Notes: generated from the sequence alone by a model not told the origin. Positions 25,693 to 36,018 are shown, numbered from the stretch's first letter. The stretch: 64,000 bases of DNA from Methanobacterium sp. (GCA_018263005.1 JADFDH010000002.1:62001-126000), one strand, 5' to 3'. A program made the numbers and translations.

Positions 25693-26415
25693 TTATAGAT
25701 TTATTACATCAAAATAGTTCAAATAAGCCATCATCTGCAGATAAGATCTTTCATGGCTACCAGGGTCCACTTTATGGTTATGGGAAACTACCTCGCAAGT
25801 CACAGCTGGAATTCCCGATATATTGCTTTCATCCTCCAAAGCACCATGGTAAAGTGTACCGGCAATCTTATGACAGATTATTTTTGAACCAACAACTTTA
25901 CTTATATGCTCCGCTATTTCATAACTCTGCTGGCAAGGTTTTTTGGAGCAGAAAATACTCTCCACTCCAGGATTACTATTCGGCTTAGTGGAGTGAAAAT
26001 CAGCAAGAGAATCAATCTTCAAATATTTAGCATTTTCAATTATTATATTAGAAATAGAACCAACCATTGAAGCTTTCCTATTCATATCGAATCCTTTAAA
26101 TCTTCGAGAACTATTCATAGTAGCATAAGGTACAGAGAAAGGAATAATAAAAACACTTCCACTCAAATCCATTTCTTTTAATTTTTCTACAACCATCAAA
26201 GCCGCGATTTGCGGAGCAAGCTCGTTTCCATGGATACCTGCAGTAAGCATTATTTTAGGATTTCCATTCCCCATTTTAAGTAAAGGAGTACCCTTCAAAG
26301 CCGATTCCAAAAGTTTATTAGTTAAACTACCCGAGGTTAAATGCTTCAGAAAAGATTCATTTTTCCTCAAATCCCCTGCAGAATCCTCTGAGATTATTTT
26401 TATCTCCCAAAGCAT
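25693..26415 (-). CDS. AstE/AspA-like (succinylglutamate desuccinylase/aspartoacylase family) peptidase-fold protein
   Basis: A 240-residue M14-fold protein. Zinc ligands are visible: AGIHGNELAPQIAA (H-x-x-E), and DSLADFHSTKP supplying the second His. A later SNISGIPAVTCEV segment carries the candidate catalytic Glu. Family members cleave N-acyl amino acids; the substrate here is unknown. GGTGG lies before the ATG. It is transcribed away from argG, from a shared upstream region of about 200 bases. Confidence 0.8.
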   Translation of the reverse strand: MLWEIKIISEDSAGDLRKNESFLKHLTSGSLTNKLLESALKGTPLLKMGNGNPKIMLTAGIHGNELAPQIAALMVVEKLKEMDLSGSVFIIPFSVPYATMNSSRRFKGFDMNRKASMVGSISNIIIENAKYLKIDSLADFHSTKPNSNPGVESIFCSKKPCQQSYEIAEHISKVVGSKIICHKIAGTLYHGALEDESNISGIPAVTCEVVSHNHKVDPGSHERSYLQMMAYLNYFDVINL

Positions 26416-26620
26416 AAGAAATCCACCAAGATTTATTTAATGTATAAACACGTAAAAGATCATTTATTATATTTATTCTTAGGACTTAGAAATTCTTCAT
26501 CAATTTGACTAATATAATTTCTTTAAAACTAATTTATAATTAATATATATTAGGATAAATACCATAGAATCTAAATGATACTTTCACAAAAATTCATAAA
26601 AGATGTCAAGGTGATGGAAA

Positions 26621-27802
26621 ATGGAAAAAGTAGTATTAGCATTCAGTAGTGGTCTAGACACATCAGTATGCATCAAATTACTTCAAGAAAAATATAACCT
26701 AAAAGTTATTACCGCCTGCGTAGATGTAGGGCAACCCGAAAATGAAGTGGAAAGATCTGCCAAAGTCGCCCATGAAATAGGCGTATCAAAACATTACACC
26801 GAAGATGCCAAGCAAGAATTTGCTGAAAATTTCATATTCAAAGCAATTAAAGCAAACGCAGTTTATGAGGGATATCCCCTAAGCACCGCCCTGGCCAGAC
26901 CACTTATCGCTATGAAAATAGTTGAAATAGCCCAGAAGGAAGGTGCAGTTGCCATATCACATGGATGCACAGGAAAGGGTAATGATCAGTTCCGATTTGA
27001 ATCCACCATACGTTCATCATCTGAAAATCAAATAATAGCACCAGTAAGAGATTTAAATCTAACCCGGAGCGAAGAGATAGAATACGCCGAAAAACATAAT
27101 ATTCCTCTACCAGTATTCTCCAATTATAGTATCGACGAAAATTTATGGGGAAGATCCATAGAAGGGGATATATTAGAAGATCCTATGGTGGAGATGCCTG
27201 AAGAAGCATTTAACTGGACCAAATCCAGCAGTGATGCTCCAGATGAGCCTCTTAAACTAGAGATTGAATTTAAAGATGGCGTACCAGTAGCCCTCGATGG
27301 AAAAAAATTAGATCCTGTAGACATGATAAAAAAATGTAACCAAATAGCTGGTTTACACGGAATAGGACGGATCGATATCATGGAAGATAGGATTATAGGC
27401 CTCAAATCCAGGGAAAACTACGAAACTCCTGGTGCCATGCTGATCATAACTGCACATAAAGCATTGGAACAGATCGTGTTTACCCGGGACGAATTGAAAT
27501 TTTCTGAAAATGTTTCTGGGACCTATTCCGAACTGATCTACAATGGACTATGGCACGAGCCTCTAAGAGAAGATCTGGACTGCCTCATTGACCACATGCA
27601 AAAAAGAGTCTCCGGAATAGTGAAAGTAAGACTACACAAAGGAAATCTAAGGATACTCGGCAGAAAATCCCCATTCAGCCTATACCAGGAACAAGCTGTT
27701 TCTTTCGAGGATAAAGAAACTGATCAACGCGAAATAGTGGGTATGATCAAAAATTATGGAATACAAGCCGCCTGTTATCAGAACATCTGTAAAAAAGAGT
27801 GA
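26621..27802 (+). CDS. argG: Argininosuccinate synthase
   Basis: Joins citrulline and aspartate with ATP to make argininosuccinate in arginine synthesis. The 393-residue length is normal. The ATP pyrophosphatase P-loop stands at the N-terminus (AFSSGLDTSVCIKLLQ), and the AISHGCTGKGNDQFRFE segment holds the citrulline/aspartate binding residues. A strong AAGGTGAT precedes the ATG. It is a single-gene unit. Confidence 0.95.
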   Translation: MEKVVLAFSSGLDTSVCIKLLQEKYNLKVITACVDVGQPENEVERSAKVAHEIGVSKHYTEDAKQEFAENFIFKAIKANAVYEGYPLSTALARPLIAMKIVEIAQKEGAVAISHGCTGKGNDQFRFESTIRSSSENQIIAPVRDLNLTRSEEIEYAEKHNIPLPVFSNYSIDENLWGRSIEGDILEDPMVEMPEEAFNWTKSSSDAPDEPLKLEIEFKDGVPVALDGKKLDPVDMIKKCNQIAGLHGIGRIDIMEDRIIGLKSRENYETPGAMLIITAHKALEQIVFTRDELKFSENVSGTYSELIYNGLWHEPLREDLDCLIDHMQKRVSGIVKVRLHKGNLRILGRKSPFSLYQEQAVSFEDKETDQREIVGMIKNYGIQAACYQNICKKE

Positions 27803-27980
27803 CCATAATATAAGATTTTTATCTATTTTCTACTAAAATCTCCATTTACAGATATTTAATATCATTATTTTTTATAAATATCTGTCAATATTTTCTCAAT
27901 TTATTTATACTAAATGACCCATATTAATAAACAAATAAATAAAATGATATTAAAGATTAAATACTGAAAAATCTTAGAGT

Positions 27981-29021
27981 ATGGTTCATATGGGCTCCAG
28001 GATGGAAAGAAAAAAAGAAGAGAGAAGAGCAGCTATATTAGATGCTGCTGAAATCCTAATCGCAAAGCAAGGATTCGAGTCCATGACCATGGATCAGGTG
28101 GCTAATGAAGCTGATGTTGCCAAAGGAACACTGTACATTTACTTCAAAAACAAAGATACCCTATGTGCAGCGGTGAATGCTAGAATACTTAAATTATTAA
28201 ACGAACACATCCAAAAACAGATGTCCCTGCACAGTAGCGGTTCAGAAAAAATTGTGGCTTTAGAAACTGCATTGATTGGATTTTCAATTCAAAATCCTCA
28301 GAAATGGAAGGCAAGAACAGAACTCTATCAGATGAAATTAGATGACCCTGAAGACCCAAACGTCCAAGAATCGCTGCATGAAGCCAATAAATCAGTTCAA
28401 ATGATGGCTGAAGCTTATCGACAGGGAATAAAAGAAGGAACAATGTTACCAGATATAGATCCAGTAACGACTGCCATTTATAACCGTATGGCACTTATAA
28501 ATGCGTTTACTCCCACTTCTGAACAAAAAAAATTACTAGAAATAAATAATATAAGTCATGAACACTACTTATCAGTATCCTGGAATTTAACAAATAGATC
28601 TACTCATATTAAACCATCTATTAGGGAAGAAAGCGAAAAATCAGTGACTGAACATAGATCTATAGAAGAAATAACCAAAGAAATAAAAGGTATGATTGAT
28701 TCCATGAAATTATCTGGGGAAAACGCTGTAGAAATCGTGGAATCCTGGGCTATCCTGAGTAAGATCTTAATGGGAAATCCAGTATTCACCAGTGTGGAAA
28801 GATCCAAGGAAAGGGTCGTGAATCATATTACTAGCTGTCCCGTTCTTTTTAATGAAGAAAAAGATGTTCATGATGTAAATAATAGTATAGAGGGTTGTCA
28901 AAGATACTGTAAAATCGTGGTTGATACTTTGAACCCAAAATACACGCAGAAATTCACTAAACGTATCTGTGCAGGTGATGATTACTGTGAAAGCATCGTG
29001 GAACTTAAGGGGTCTGAATAA
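27981..29021 (+). CDS. TetR-family regulator with a C-terminal cysteine-bearing sensor domain
   Basis: A 346-residue protein, much longer than ordinary TetR proteins. Residues about 10-60 are the TetR helix-turn-helix (RRAAILDAAEILIAKQGF, VANEADVAKGTLYIYF); about 70-190 a usual TetR helical domain. A linker follows, then a C-terminal domain (about 225-346) with ITSCPVL, CQRYCKIVVDTLNP and a final ICAGDDYCESIVEL. That C-terminal pattern resembles ATC-hydrolase/V4R-like small-ligand domains and the protein encoded at 12481. It probably senses a metabolite or thiol/metal. The start is uncertain among ATGs at 27981, 27990 and 28002. Confidence 0.82.
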   Translation: MVHMGSRMERKKEERRAAILDAAEILIAKQGFESMTMDQVANEADVAKGTLYIYFKNKDTLCAAVNARILKLLNEHIQKQMSLHSSGSEKIVALETALIGFSIQNPQKWKARTELYQMKLDDPEDPNVQESLHEANKSVQMMAEAYRQGIKEGTMLPDIDPVTTAIYNRMALINAFTPTSEQKKLLEINNISHEHYLSVSWNLTNRSTHIKPSIREESEKSVTEHRSIEEITKEIKGMIDSMKLSGENAVEIVESWAILSKILMGNPVFTSVERSKERVVNHITSCPVLFNEEKDVHDVNNSIEGCQRYCKIVVDTLNPKYTQKFTKRICAGDDYCESIVELKGSE

Positions 29022-29060
29022 ATTTATATAATAGTAGTTACTAATAACATACATAGATGT

Positions 29061-29086
29061 CTATGGAAATAAATTTTTTTCCATAG
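29061..29086 (+). promoter_or_regulatory. Inverted repeat before the MBL-fold gene
   Basis: CTATGGAAA and TTTCCATAG form 9-base perfect arms around an 8-base A/T spacer, between the TetR-fusion stop and the ribosome binding site (GGGGGG) of the next gene. A shorter palindrome ATAGATGTCTAT overlaps its left side. It could be an operator for the upstream regulator, or a leader hairpin. Confidence 0.45.
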
Positions 29087-29107
29087 AACTCTTGGGGGGT
29101 TAATAAA

Positions 29108-29950
29108 ATGGAAGTAACTGCTTTAATAGAAGATAAAACAATTAATTCTGAATTATATGCAGAAAAAGGATTATCATTCCATATTAAGCAGGATGGGAAT
29201 ATTATCCTTTTTGATACAGGTGTAACTGGTAGTTTTGTAGATAATGCGAGTGAGTTAGGAGTTGATCTTAAGGATGTGAATGTCGCAGCCATTTCTCATG
29301 GTCATTTCGATCATGGAGGAGGTTTACGCAGATTTTTAGAAATCAATAAAAAATCTCCAATTTACATAAGCACTCAATCAGACGGGGATCATTATTTCAA
29401 AGGTTTTGCTTTTATTAAAAGATACATCGGTATGGATAAAACACTTTTTTCAGATTATTCTGATAGATTTAATATCATCAATGAGTTCAAAGAAATATTA
29501 CCTGATGTTTACCTAATTAATGATATGAAAATGAAATATCCTGTACCTGCAGGTAGTAAATATCTGTATAAGAAAAAAGGTAATCATCTGGTTCATGATG
29601 ATTTTTCTCATGAACAGATGATGGTTATTAAAGAAGATGATGGTATGGTTATTTTCACTGGATGTTCCCATCATGGAGTGTTGAATATGATTGAATCTGC
29701 AATTGAAAAATTCCCAGATACACCAATTAAAGGCCTTTTTGGTGGTTTTCATTTCATAGGCTTACCTTTCTTCAATCATATGGCCGAAAGTAAGAGTAAT
29801 GTAGAGAACATAGCTCAAAAGCTCATGGATTATTCAATTAAAAGAGTTTATACTGGTCATTGCACTGGTAAAAAAGCTTATCCCATTCTTAAAAAGGTTA
29901 TGGGAGAGAATATTGAATATTTCGCTACCGGAAGTCATGTGGAGTTATGA
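29108..29950 (+). CDS. MBL-fold metallohydrolase, dihydropterin-phosphate-synthase-like
   Basis: A 280-residue metallo-beta-lactamase-fold enzyme. The metal site SHGHFDHGGGL is intact, followed by a GCSHHGVLNMIE segment and a final YTGHCTGKKAYPIL, the arrangement of the methanogen MBL group related to the 7,8-dihydropterin-6-methyl-4-(beta-D-ribofuranosyl)-aminobenzene-5'-phosphate synthase-like proteins. The exact substrate is unproven. It follows the TetR fusion in the same direction with a 9-base-arm inverted repeat between them, so it may be a target of that regulator. Confidence 0.82.
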   Translation: MEVTALIEDKTINSELYAEKGLSFHIKQDGNIILFDTGVTGSFVDNASELGVDLKDVNVAAISHGHFDHGGGLRRFLEINKKSPIYISTQSDGDHYFKGFAFIKRYIGMDKTLFSDYSDRFNIINEFKEILPDVYLINDMKMKYPVPAGSKYLYKKKGNHLVHDDFSHEQMMVIKEDDGMVIFTGCSHHGVLNMIESAIEKFPDTPIKGLFGGFHFIGLPFFNHMAESKSNVENIAQKLMDYSIKRVYTGHCTGKKAYPILKKVMGENIEYFATGSHVEL

Positions 29951-29992
29951 TGGAAGTTTTTCTTTACTCTTAATATCAAATTTATTTTTTTA

Positions 29993-30021
29993 TTGTTAGT
30001 TCTTACCAACAAATTTATATA
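29993..30021 (+). promoter_or_regulatory. Inverted repeat and TATA box upstream of the 30243 gene
   Basis: TTGTTAG and CCAACAA (29993-30012, one mismatch, 6-base spacer) directly precede a TATA-like ATTTATATA. Transcription would start near 30040, giving a leader of about 200 bases. A 10-base direct repeat TGACCAATAT follows at about 30089 and 30197. Confidence 0.35.
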
Positions 30022-30242
30022 GTATATCGCTCAGATAGATCATTTGGTTGTTATGACTTACATCCTAACGAATAAATCGTTTCATGGTGACCAATATCTC
30101 ATTAAAAACACAACTATTGTGAATTTTATCACATTTTGGTGTAAAAAAATCGAAAAACTTTTAACAATATACAAAATAAAAGTATAGTCAATAATGACCA
30201 ATATTCGTTAACTGAGTTATCTAAAAAGGGGGGAATTTTTTT

Positions 30243-30932
30243 ATGGATAACCAACCGGAAGAAAAAGGTAAAAGAAGCAAAAAGATCTTACACATATTCC
30301 ACGTTCTCTGGGAATTTCTAAGGAAAATATGGACTGCTTTAGGAGAAACCCCCAAAGGAGAACATACAGCAAAACATGTGGAACATGAAATTGCTTCTGA
30401 ATCTGTTACTCAATCAACGGTATCAAGCACCACATCTAAAGGTGTGATAACCTCCGGCAAAAAGACTATGATCAAATCAACCGCATTAAAAGGCGGTGCC
30501 GGAATAGGTGCACTAGGCATTGGTGCAAAATTAGGTGGCCTATTTTCAACATCCAGCGCAGCAGCAGTTGGTTCAACAGGAGCGAAAGGTTCAACCACCC
30601 TGGCAGGAGCCATCATATCCACTAAAACTCTTACTATAATCCTAATCTCAGGAGCTATTTTGTTGAGCGGAGCAGGAATATATAATTTCTATAAATCCAA
30701 CGATGCCAATCATATTTCACTTCAAAATATAATAACCATCCACAAACAGCTCGGTGACGCGTTAAATAAGCAAAATACCAATACTAATCCATCCACAGAT
30801 ACAGAAAGCAGTTATACAGAATCTCAACAGAGCAGTACAACTGGTAATGGGCAGAGTGGAGACACCGGAGGATCAGACACTCCAGACGATTCTGGAACAG
30901 ACCCACCATCAATAGATTATGAAATACCATAA
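30243..30932 (+). CDS. Single-span membrane protein with Ser/Thr/Gly-rich tail, function unknown
   Basis: A 229-residue protein, no recognised family. The N-terminal part (1-45) is basic and amphipathic; a Ser/Thr-rich stretch and a Gly/Ala-rich segment (GGAGIGALGIGAKLGGLF) follow; a hydrophobic span lies at about 122-148 (TLTIILISGAILLSGAGIYN); the C-terminal 60 residues are a low-complexity Ser/Thr/Gly/Asp tail of the kind found on archaeal surface proteins. A GGGGGG ribosome binding site precedes the ATG. It stands 135 bases upstream of the giant adhesin and may be related to it, for example as an anchor, but this is only by proximity. Confidence 0.6.
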   Translation: MDNQPEEKGKRSKKILHIFHVLWEFLRKIWTALGETPKGEHTAKHVEHEIASESVTQSTVSSTTSKGVITSGKKTMIKSTALKGGAGIGALGIGAKLGGLFSTSSAAAVGSTGAKGSTTLAGAIISTKTLTIILISGAILLSGAGIYNFYKSNDANHISLQNIITIHKQLGDALNKQNTNTNPSTDTESSYTESQQSSTTGNGQSGDTGGSDTPDDSGTDPPSIDYEIP

Positions 30933-31067
30933 TGAACTAAATCTTAGATTTTTATCAACCAATTTAGGTTATATAAACCTTAAATCAAATTTATGAACAA
31001 AATAATTAATATTAAGATTATTTAAGAGATTAAATTTAAAAAAATAATTTTTTTGGGGGAGGTAAAT

Positions 31068-34000
31068 TTGAATAAGAAAAGAATATTAATTCTATTTTTA
31101 ACCTTAACCGTCGCCATCCTAGCGGCTGGAGCTGTCTCAGCAGAAGATAACGTAACAGGGAACAGCACAACAGACATAGTAACAACCACATATAATTCCA
31201 GCAGCAGTCCTCCGCCTGATTCTGCGGCGGATCCGAATATTTCAGGTACTGTCATAGATGAAAATGGTGAATCTATAGAAAATGCTCTTATTACCGTCTA
31301 TGATTTATCTGATATAGTTATTACCACCGGAACAACCGATATCAACGGTAATTACATGGTTAGTTTCATAAGCGGCGATACTGTATTCAAAGTGAAAGCC
31401 AGCTACCCAGGCTATGTATCCCCCATAAATGAGGTAATAGTAACTTTAAACCCATGGGATGGAATATATTATGGATCCAGCAACTTCCAGTTAGATAAAT
31501 ATGCTTATGTTAATGGCGTTATTGGAAACAATGACTACGATGGGACATCACCAACTTATTTAGGAGGTTATACCGGGCCTAAAGCCACCATTCAGGGTGG
31601 AATTGATGCTGCAGATGATGGTTGTACTGTTATTGTAGATTATGGAACTTATTATGATAATCTAATCATTCAGGATAGAATCATTTTAGAATCCTCCAGT
31701 GGCAACAATGGGGGAGTAATTCTCTATCCATCTGATGATGGACTTCCAACTATAACCGTCAATGAAGGATGTCAAATAAGCGGATTCTGGATAGGAGCAG
31801 CATTAGATGATAGTGGCATATACCTATCTCCTTCCTCTTCTGGTTCCTATATCCATAATAATACTATTTTTAATGGATTAGATGGAATAACTTTAGACCA
31901 ATCCAGCGGAAATGTAATAGATAATAATATTATCGATTGTGATACTAGTATTGGAATCAATACCTCCAATGGTAACATTATTCAAAATAATACTATAGAA
32001 TTCAGTACTCTTGGAATTTATGTTTTTAATTCCTATTACAATACAATTCAAGCCAATTTGATACAGTATAATGATTATGGGATTTTTCTGGCTGATTCAT
32101 CTAATAACTGGATTCTTTCTAACAACATCATCTATAATACTTTTATTGGTATTGATTTCGAAGGCACTTTCTCCAATAATTCAGTGAATTTCAACCGATT
32201 CTACCAAAATCCAGTGGGTATAATGAATAATGGTTCTGACGTTGATGCAGAAAACAACTGGTGGGGAACTAATGATGGACCCACTGGTACGATGGTTGCT
32301 GGTACCGGAACTGTTTATGCCGATCTTTGGCTAATGCTCAATGCTTATGCTGACTCTTATAGCATCCCCACAGGCAGTAGCACTACAATTTATGCCTACC
32401 TAACCTACAATAATTTCCCAGAAGACACATCAATCACAGGATTTTATGTCCCTCTATCCACCATTTATTATTCCACCAATCTAGGATATTTCTATGGCAG
32501 TAACTCTTACAATATGGATTTATATGATGGATCCGCTTCAGCCACTTTAGATGCAGATCTCATTCCGGGAACATCGAATGTAACTATTCAGATAGATGAC
32601 CAAACATCATATTTGGATATTGACATCACAGGTTCAACCCCTGATATTTATGTAAATGTTACTGGCGGGGATGATTCATACGACGGACTAACTCCCTATT
32701 GGGATGGTATTCACGGACCCAATGCCACCATACAAGGAGGGGTAGATGATGCAGCAGCAATATACTCCGGAACTCCTGTAAATATTTACATTTTAAGTGG
32801 TACATACACAGAAAATATAACAATAAGCAGCCCTGTAAATATAATGCCTTATTTATCAGATATCGTGACGGTTATACCATCTAATCCTGGTAATCCTACC
32901 ATATCAATCTATGCACCTACAGACATCAGTGGATTAAATATAATGTCCAATTACTGTGGTATATACGCTTTCTCAACTACTTTCCATATTTATTCCAATA
33001 ATATTTCAGGTGGTGATTCTGGAATCATATTAGACGAAGGAAGCAATGGAATAATAGAGAATAATTATATTCAAAATACAGCAAGTAATGGGATTGTTTT
33101 AGCCCCATTAGCTGATGGAAATAATATTTTGAATAATTATATAATAAATAATATGGGAAATGGAATTCTCGTAAGCAGCAATCAATGGAATCATATAGAA
33201 GGAAATTATTTTGAAAATAATCTCTATGGTATTTACCTCTCTAATTCCTCTAACACATCAATTATTTCCAACAACTTCAACAACAACGTAATAACTGGAA
33301 TATGGTTCGATGGAACTTTTACGGATAATACAGTTAATTACAACCGCTTTTTTGATAATGGATTTAATACTGCTATAATAAATAATGGAGACCCAATAAA
33401 TGCAGAAAATAATTGGTGGGGAACAAATGATGACCCATCAAGCATGATCTCTGGTTCAGGTATGGTTGATATAAGTCCCTGGCTAATATTAACTGGTTAT
33501 GCAGATTCATATAATCTTCCAATCGGCGATAACACTACCATATACGCATATATTACAATTAACTACCCAGACGGTGATGATACTTCAGTTTCAGGATATT
33601 ACATCCCTGTAACCTCCGGGATTTTCTCCACAGACTTAGGCAGTTTTTCAGGTTTAACCGACGCCAATTTCTATCTAAATTACGGTACAGCATTTGAAAC
33701 TTTTAATGCAGAATACACCCCGGGCATGGCTAATGTTTCAATTCAAGTGGATAATGCGATAATTAATTTAAGTATTGATATTTTTGACTTTAATTCACCA
33801 TCAGTGATAATTTCATCACCAACAGATGGTTTCTACCTACATGGTTATGAAAGTATTCTAGTTGACGCTGCTGATGATTCAGTAGTTAATTACGTAGAAT
33901 TCTATAGTAATTCAGGATATATAGGCTCAGATTGGGATGGATTTGATGGCTGGAGTTTAGATTGGGACACTATACTAGAATCTGATGGACCAAATTCAAT

Positions 34001-36002
34001 CACAGCCATTGCATACGATTTAGCGGGTAACAACTCAAGTAACAGTATTAATGTTATTATAGATAATTACCCACCTTCAATAATTATAAACAACCCAGTA
34101 AATGGATCCTATAATAACGGTATAATTACCATAGATGCCAATGCATCTGATTTTGTAGGAGTTTCCTATGTAGAATTCAGCACAACTTCTGGATTTATTT
34201 ATACAGATTATGATGGAATTGATGGATGGAGTTGTATCTGGGATACTAGCGTTCTGAATGGTAACTACACTATAACCGCCACTGCATATGATATTTTAGA
34301 AAATAGTTCATCAAATAGCATAGATGTGCATTTGGATAATAGTGGACCTTCCGTGTCAATAAATGACCCTGTCGATTATGAATTTGTGAATGGTAATGTG
34401 AACATAGAAGTAAATGCCGATGACAATGAGGGAATAGGAGTAGATTATGTTCAGTTCCTTACCAGTTCAGGATTTAATTATATTGATAATAATGTATTAG
34501 ACGGATGGAGTTGTATCTGGGACACCACTGGACTGCCCATTGGATTATATAATATAACAGTCTATGCATGGGATTCATTTGGTAGTTACTCTAATGCAAA
34601 TGTAACTGTTATTGTGTCTAATACCACACCAGACACCACACCACCAACCGTAAACATCAACCCAACAAGCGGAACCTACAACTACGCAGTGGATGTGACC
34701 CTAAGTAGTGAACCCGACGCAGTAATCCAATACAGCCTAAACGGCGGACCATGGACCAACTACCTCGGACCAATCAACCTCAACACCAACGGACCATACA
34801 ACCTAACCTACCACGCCACCGACCTAGCAGGAAACACCAGCACGGACCAAACCACAAACTACACCATAAACTTATTACCAGCTAGCAATTCCCCGGTTAT
34901 GAATGTTATTGCAGATAAAACCGTTTATGAAAACCAGTCGTTTCAGTTTATGATTTTAGCTTATGATCCTAATTTCGATCCTTTGACTTATACTGTGACC
35001 AATTTACCAGCAGGTGCGACTTTCAACGCTGCTTTAAAGAAGTTTATTTGGACACCTAATTTCGATCAGGCAGGCGTTTATACTGTTACATTCACAGTGT
35101 CAGATGGCGTATTAAGTGATAGTAAAAGCGTTAATATAACAGTTTTAAATACTAACAGAGCCCCTGTTCTTGAATCAATAGGAAACCAAAATGTAGGAGT
35201 TAATAATACCTTAACTATTATCTTAAATGGAAATGACCCTGACGGAAATCCTTTAATTTACACTGTATCTGGTTTACCTGGCGGAGCTACGATTATAGGA
35301 AATACCTTTACTTGGACGCCTAACCCCAGTGATCGGGGTACTTATACTGCCATATTTAGAGTTAGCGATGGAAGTTTAACCGATTCTGAAAATGTAACCA
35401 TAGAAGTCAACGGAGCACCTGCACTGGGTACAATCACGGACCAAACTGTTAATGAAAACGATTCTCTTTCATTCACCATTTCTGGTACGGATCCAGATGG
35501 AGACGCATTAACCTATAGTGTCTCGGGATTACCCAGCGGAGCCGTTTTCAACGCATCAACCAGAACATTTACCTGGACCCCTACTTATGATCAGAGTGGA
35601 TCGTACACAGTAACCTTCAATGTATCCGATGGAAACCTTACCACTAGCAAAACCATTAATATAACAGTGAATAATGTACCAATTTATGAAAACATTATTA
35701 AAATCGTGAATAACGGAACTGGAAGGATTTATATTGATTATAAAATCACCATCACTGAGAAAAATGGTAAAATAACTAAAAAAACCGTTACTGGATACAT
35801 AAATCCCAGTTCCAGTCTTAGTTCATCCTTCGGAAGTTACCCATCAGGAACTAAAATTAACATCGTAGAGAATATCTACAACAGAACCAACACAACTAGA
35901 ACCATCAGAGTAGATAATTACATATATATCGATGGAACCGAATATTTCCATCAAAACGTTACTAAAAATAATGTAGCCCCCGGAGGGTTAGTAAAAATAT
36001 GA
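31068..36002 (+). CDS. Giant adhesin-like surface protein (beta-helix, Ig-like, cadherin-like domains)
   Basis: A 1644-residue secreted protein. Start TTG 31068 follows GGGGGAGG by a few bases; a TTG fifteen bases earlier overlaps that site. A signal peptide (residues 1-28, ending AGAVSA) leads. Then: a carboxypeptidase-regulatory-like domain (about 50-115), a first right-handed parallel beta-helix of NosD type (145-390) closed by ENNWWGTNDGP, a second beta-helix (520-790) with the same closing motif, three Ig-like domains (905-1180) each with a GWS(L/C)xWDT motif, a chitobiase-C-terminal-like domain (1186-1268), three dystroglycan/cadherin-like repeats (1272-1535), and a unique C-terminus. 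It probably mediates attachment or cell contact. The 1186-1268 stretch differs in base use. Confidence 0.88.
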   Translation: MNKKRILILFLTLTVAILAAGAVSAEDNVTGNSTTDIVTTTYNSSSSPPPDSAADPNISGTVIDENGESIENALITVYDLSDIVITTGTTDINGNYMVSFISGDTVFKVKASYPGYVSPINEVIVTLNPWDGIYYGSSNFQLDKYAYVNGVIGNNDYDGTSPTYLGGYTGPKATIQGGIDAADDGCTVIVDYGTYYDNLIIQDRIILESSSGNNGGVILYPSDDGLPTITVNEGCQISGFWIGAALDDSGIYLSPSSSGSYIHNNTIFNGLDGITLDQSSGNVIDNNIIDCDTSIGINTSNGNIIQNNTIEFSTLGIYVFNSYYNTIQANLIQYNDYGIFLADSSNNWILSNNIIYNTFIGIDFEGTFSNNSVNFNRFYQNPVGIMNNGSDVDAENNWWGTNDGPTGTMVAGTGTVYADLWLMLNAYADSYSIPTGSSTTIYAYLTYNNFPEDTSITGFYVPLSTIYYSTNLGYFYGSNSYNMDLYDGSASATLDADLIPGTSNVTIQIDDQTSYLDIDITGSTPDIYVNVTGGDDSYDGLTPYWDGIHGPNATIQGGVDDAAAIYSGTPVNIYILSGTYTENITISSPVNIMPYLSDIVTVIPSNPGNPTISIYAPTDISGLNIMSNYCGIYAFSTTFHIYSNNISGGDSGIILDEGSNGIIENNYIQNTASNGIVLAPLADGNNILNNYIINNMGNGILVSSNQWNHIEGNYFENNLYGIYLSNSSNTSIISNNFNNNVITGIWFDGTFTDNTVNYNRFFDNGFNTAIINNGDPINAENNWWGTNDDPSSMISGSGMVDISPWLILTGYADSYNLPIGDNTTIYAYITINYPDGDDTSVSGYYIPVTSGIFSTDLGSFSGLTDANFYLNYGTAFETFNAEYTPGMANVSIQVDNAIINLSIDIFDFNSPSVIISSPTDGFYLHGYESILVDAADDSVVNYVEFYSNSGYIGSDWDGFDGWSLDWDTILESDGPNSITAIAYDLAGNNSSNSINVIIDNYPPSIIINNPVNGSYNNGIITIDANASDFVGVSYVEFSTTSGFIYTDYDGIDGWSCIWDTSVLNGNYTITATAYDILENSSSNSIDVHLDNSGPSVSINDPVDYEFVNGNVNIEVNADDNEGIGVDYVQFLTSSGFNYIDNNVLDGWSCIWDTTGLPIGLYNITVYAWDSFGSYSNANVTVIVSNTTPDTTPPTVNINPTSGTYNYAVDVTLSSEPDAVIQYSLNGGPWTNYLGPINLNTNGPYNLTYHATDLAGNTSTDQTTNYTINLLPASNSPVMNVIADKTVYENQSFQFMILAYDPNFDPLTYTVTNLPAGATFNAALKKFIWTPNFDQAGVYTVTFTVSDGVLSDSKSVNITVLNTNRAPVLESIGNQNVGVNNTLTIILNGNDPDGNPLIYTVSGLPGGATIIGNTFTWTPNPSDRGTYTAIFRVSDGSLTDSENVTIEVNGAPALGTITDQTVNENDSLSFTISGTDPDGDALTYSVSGLPSGAVFNASTRTFTWTPTYDQSGSYTVTFNVSDGNLTTSKTINITVNNVPIYENIIKIVNNGTGRIYIDYKITITEKNGKITKKTVTGYINPSSSLSSSFGSYPSGTKINIVENIYNRTNTTRTIRVDNYIYIDGTEYFHQNVTKNNVAPGGLVKI
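34623..34871 (+). other. C-rich mosaic segment inside the adhesin gene
   Basis: Within the adhesin this 250-base block has codons ending almost uniformly in C or A (AAC, ACC, TAC, CTA, GGA) and is far richer in C than both flanks, which favour T-ending codons. The encoded unit is a complete chitobiase-C-terminal-like domain (PPTVNINPTSGTYNYAVDVT start). The match between domain edges and composition edges suggests domain transfer or gene conversion. Confidence 0.6.
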
Positions 36003-36018
36003 TTAAGAGGTTAATTAA

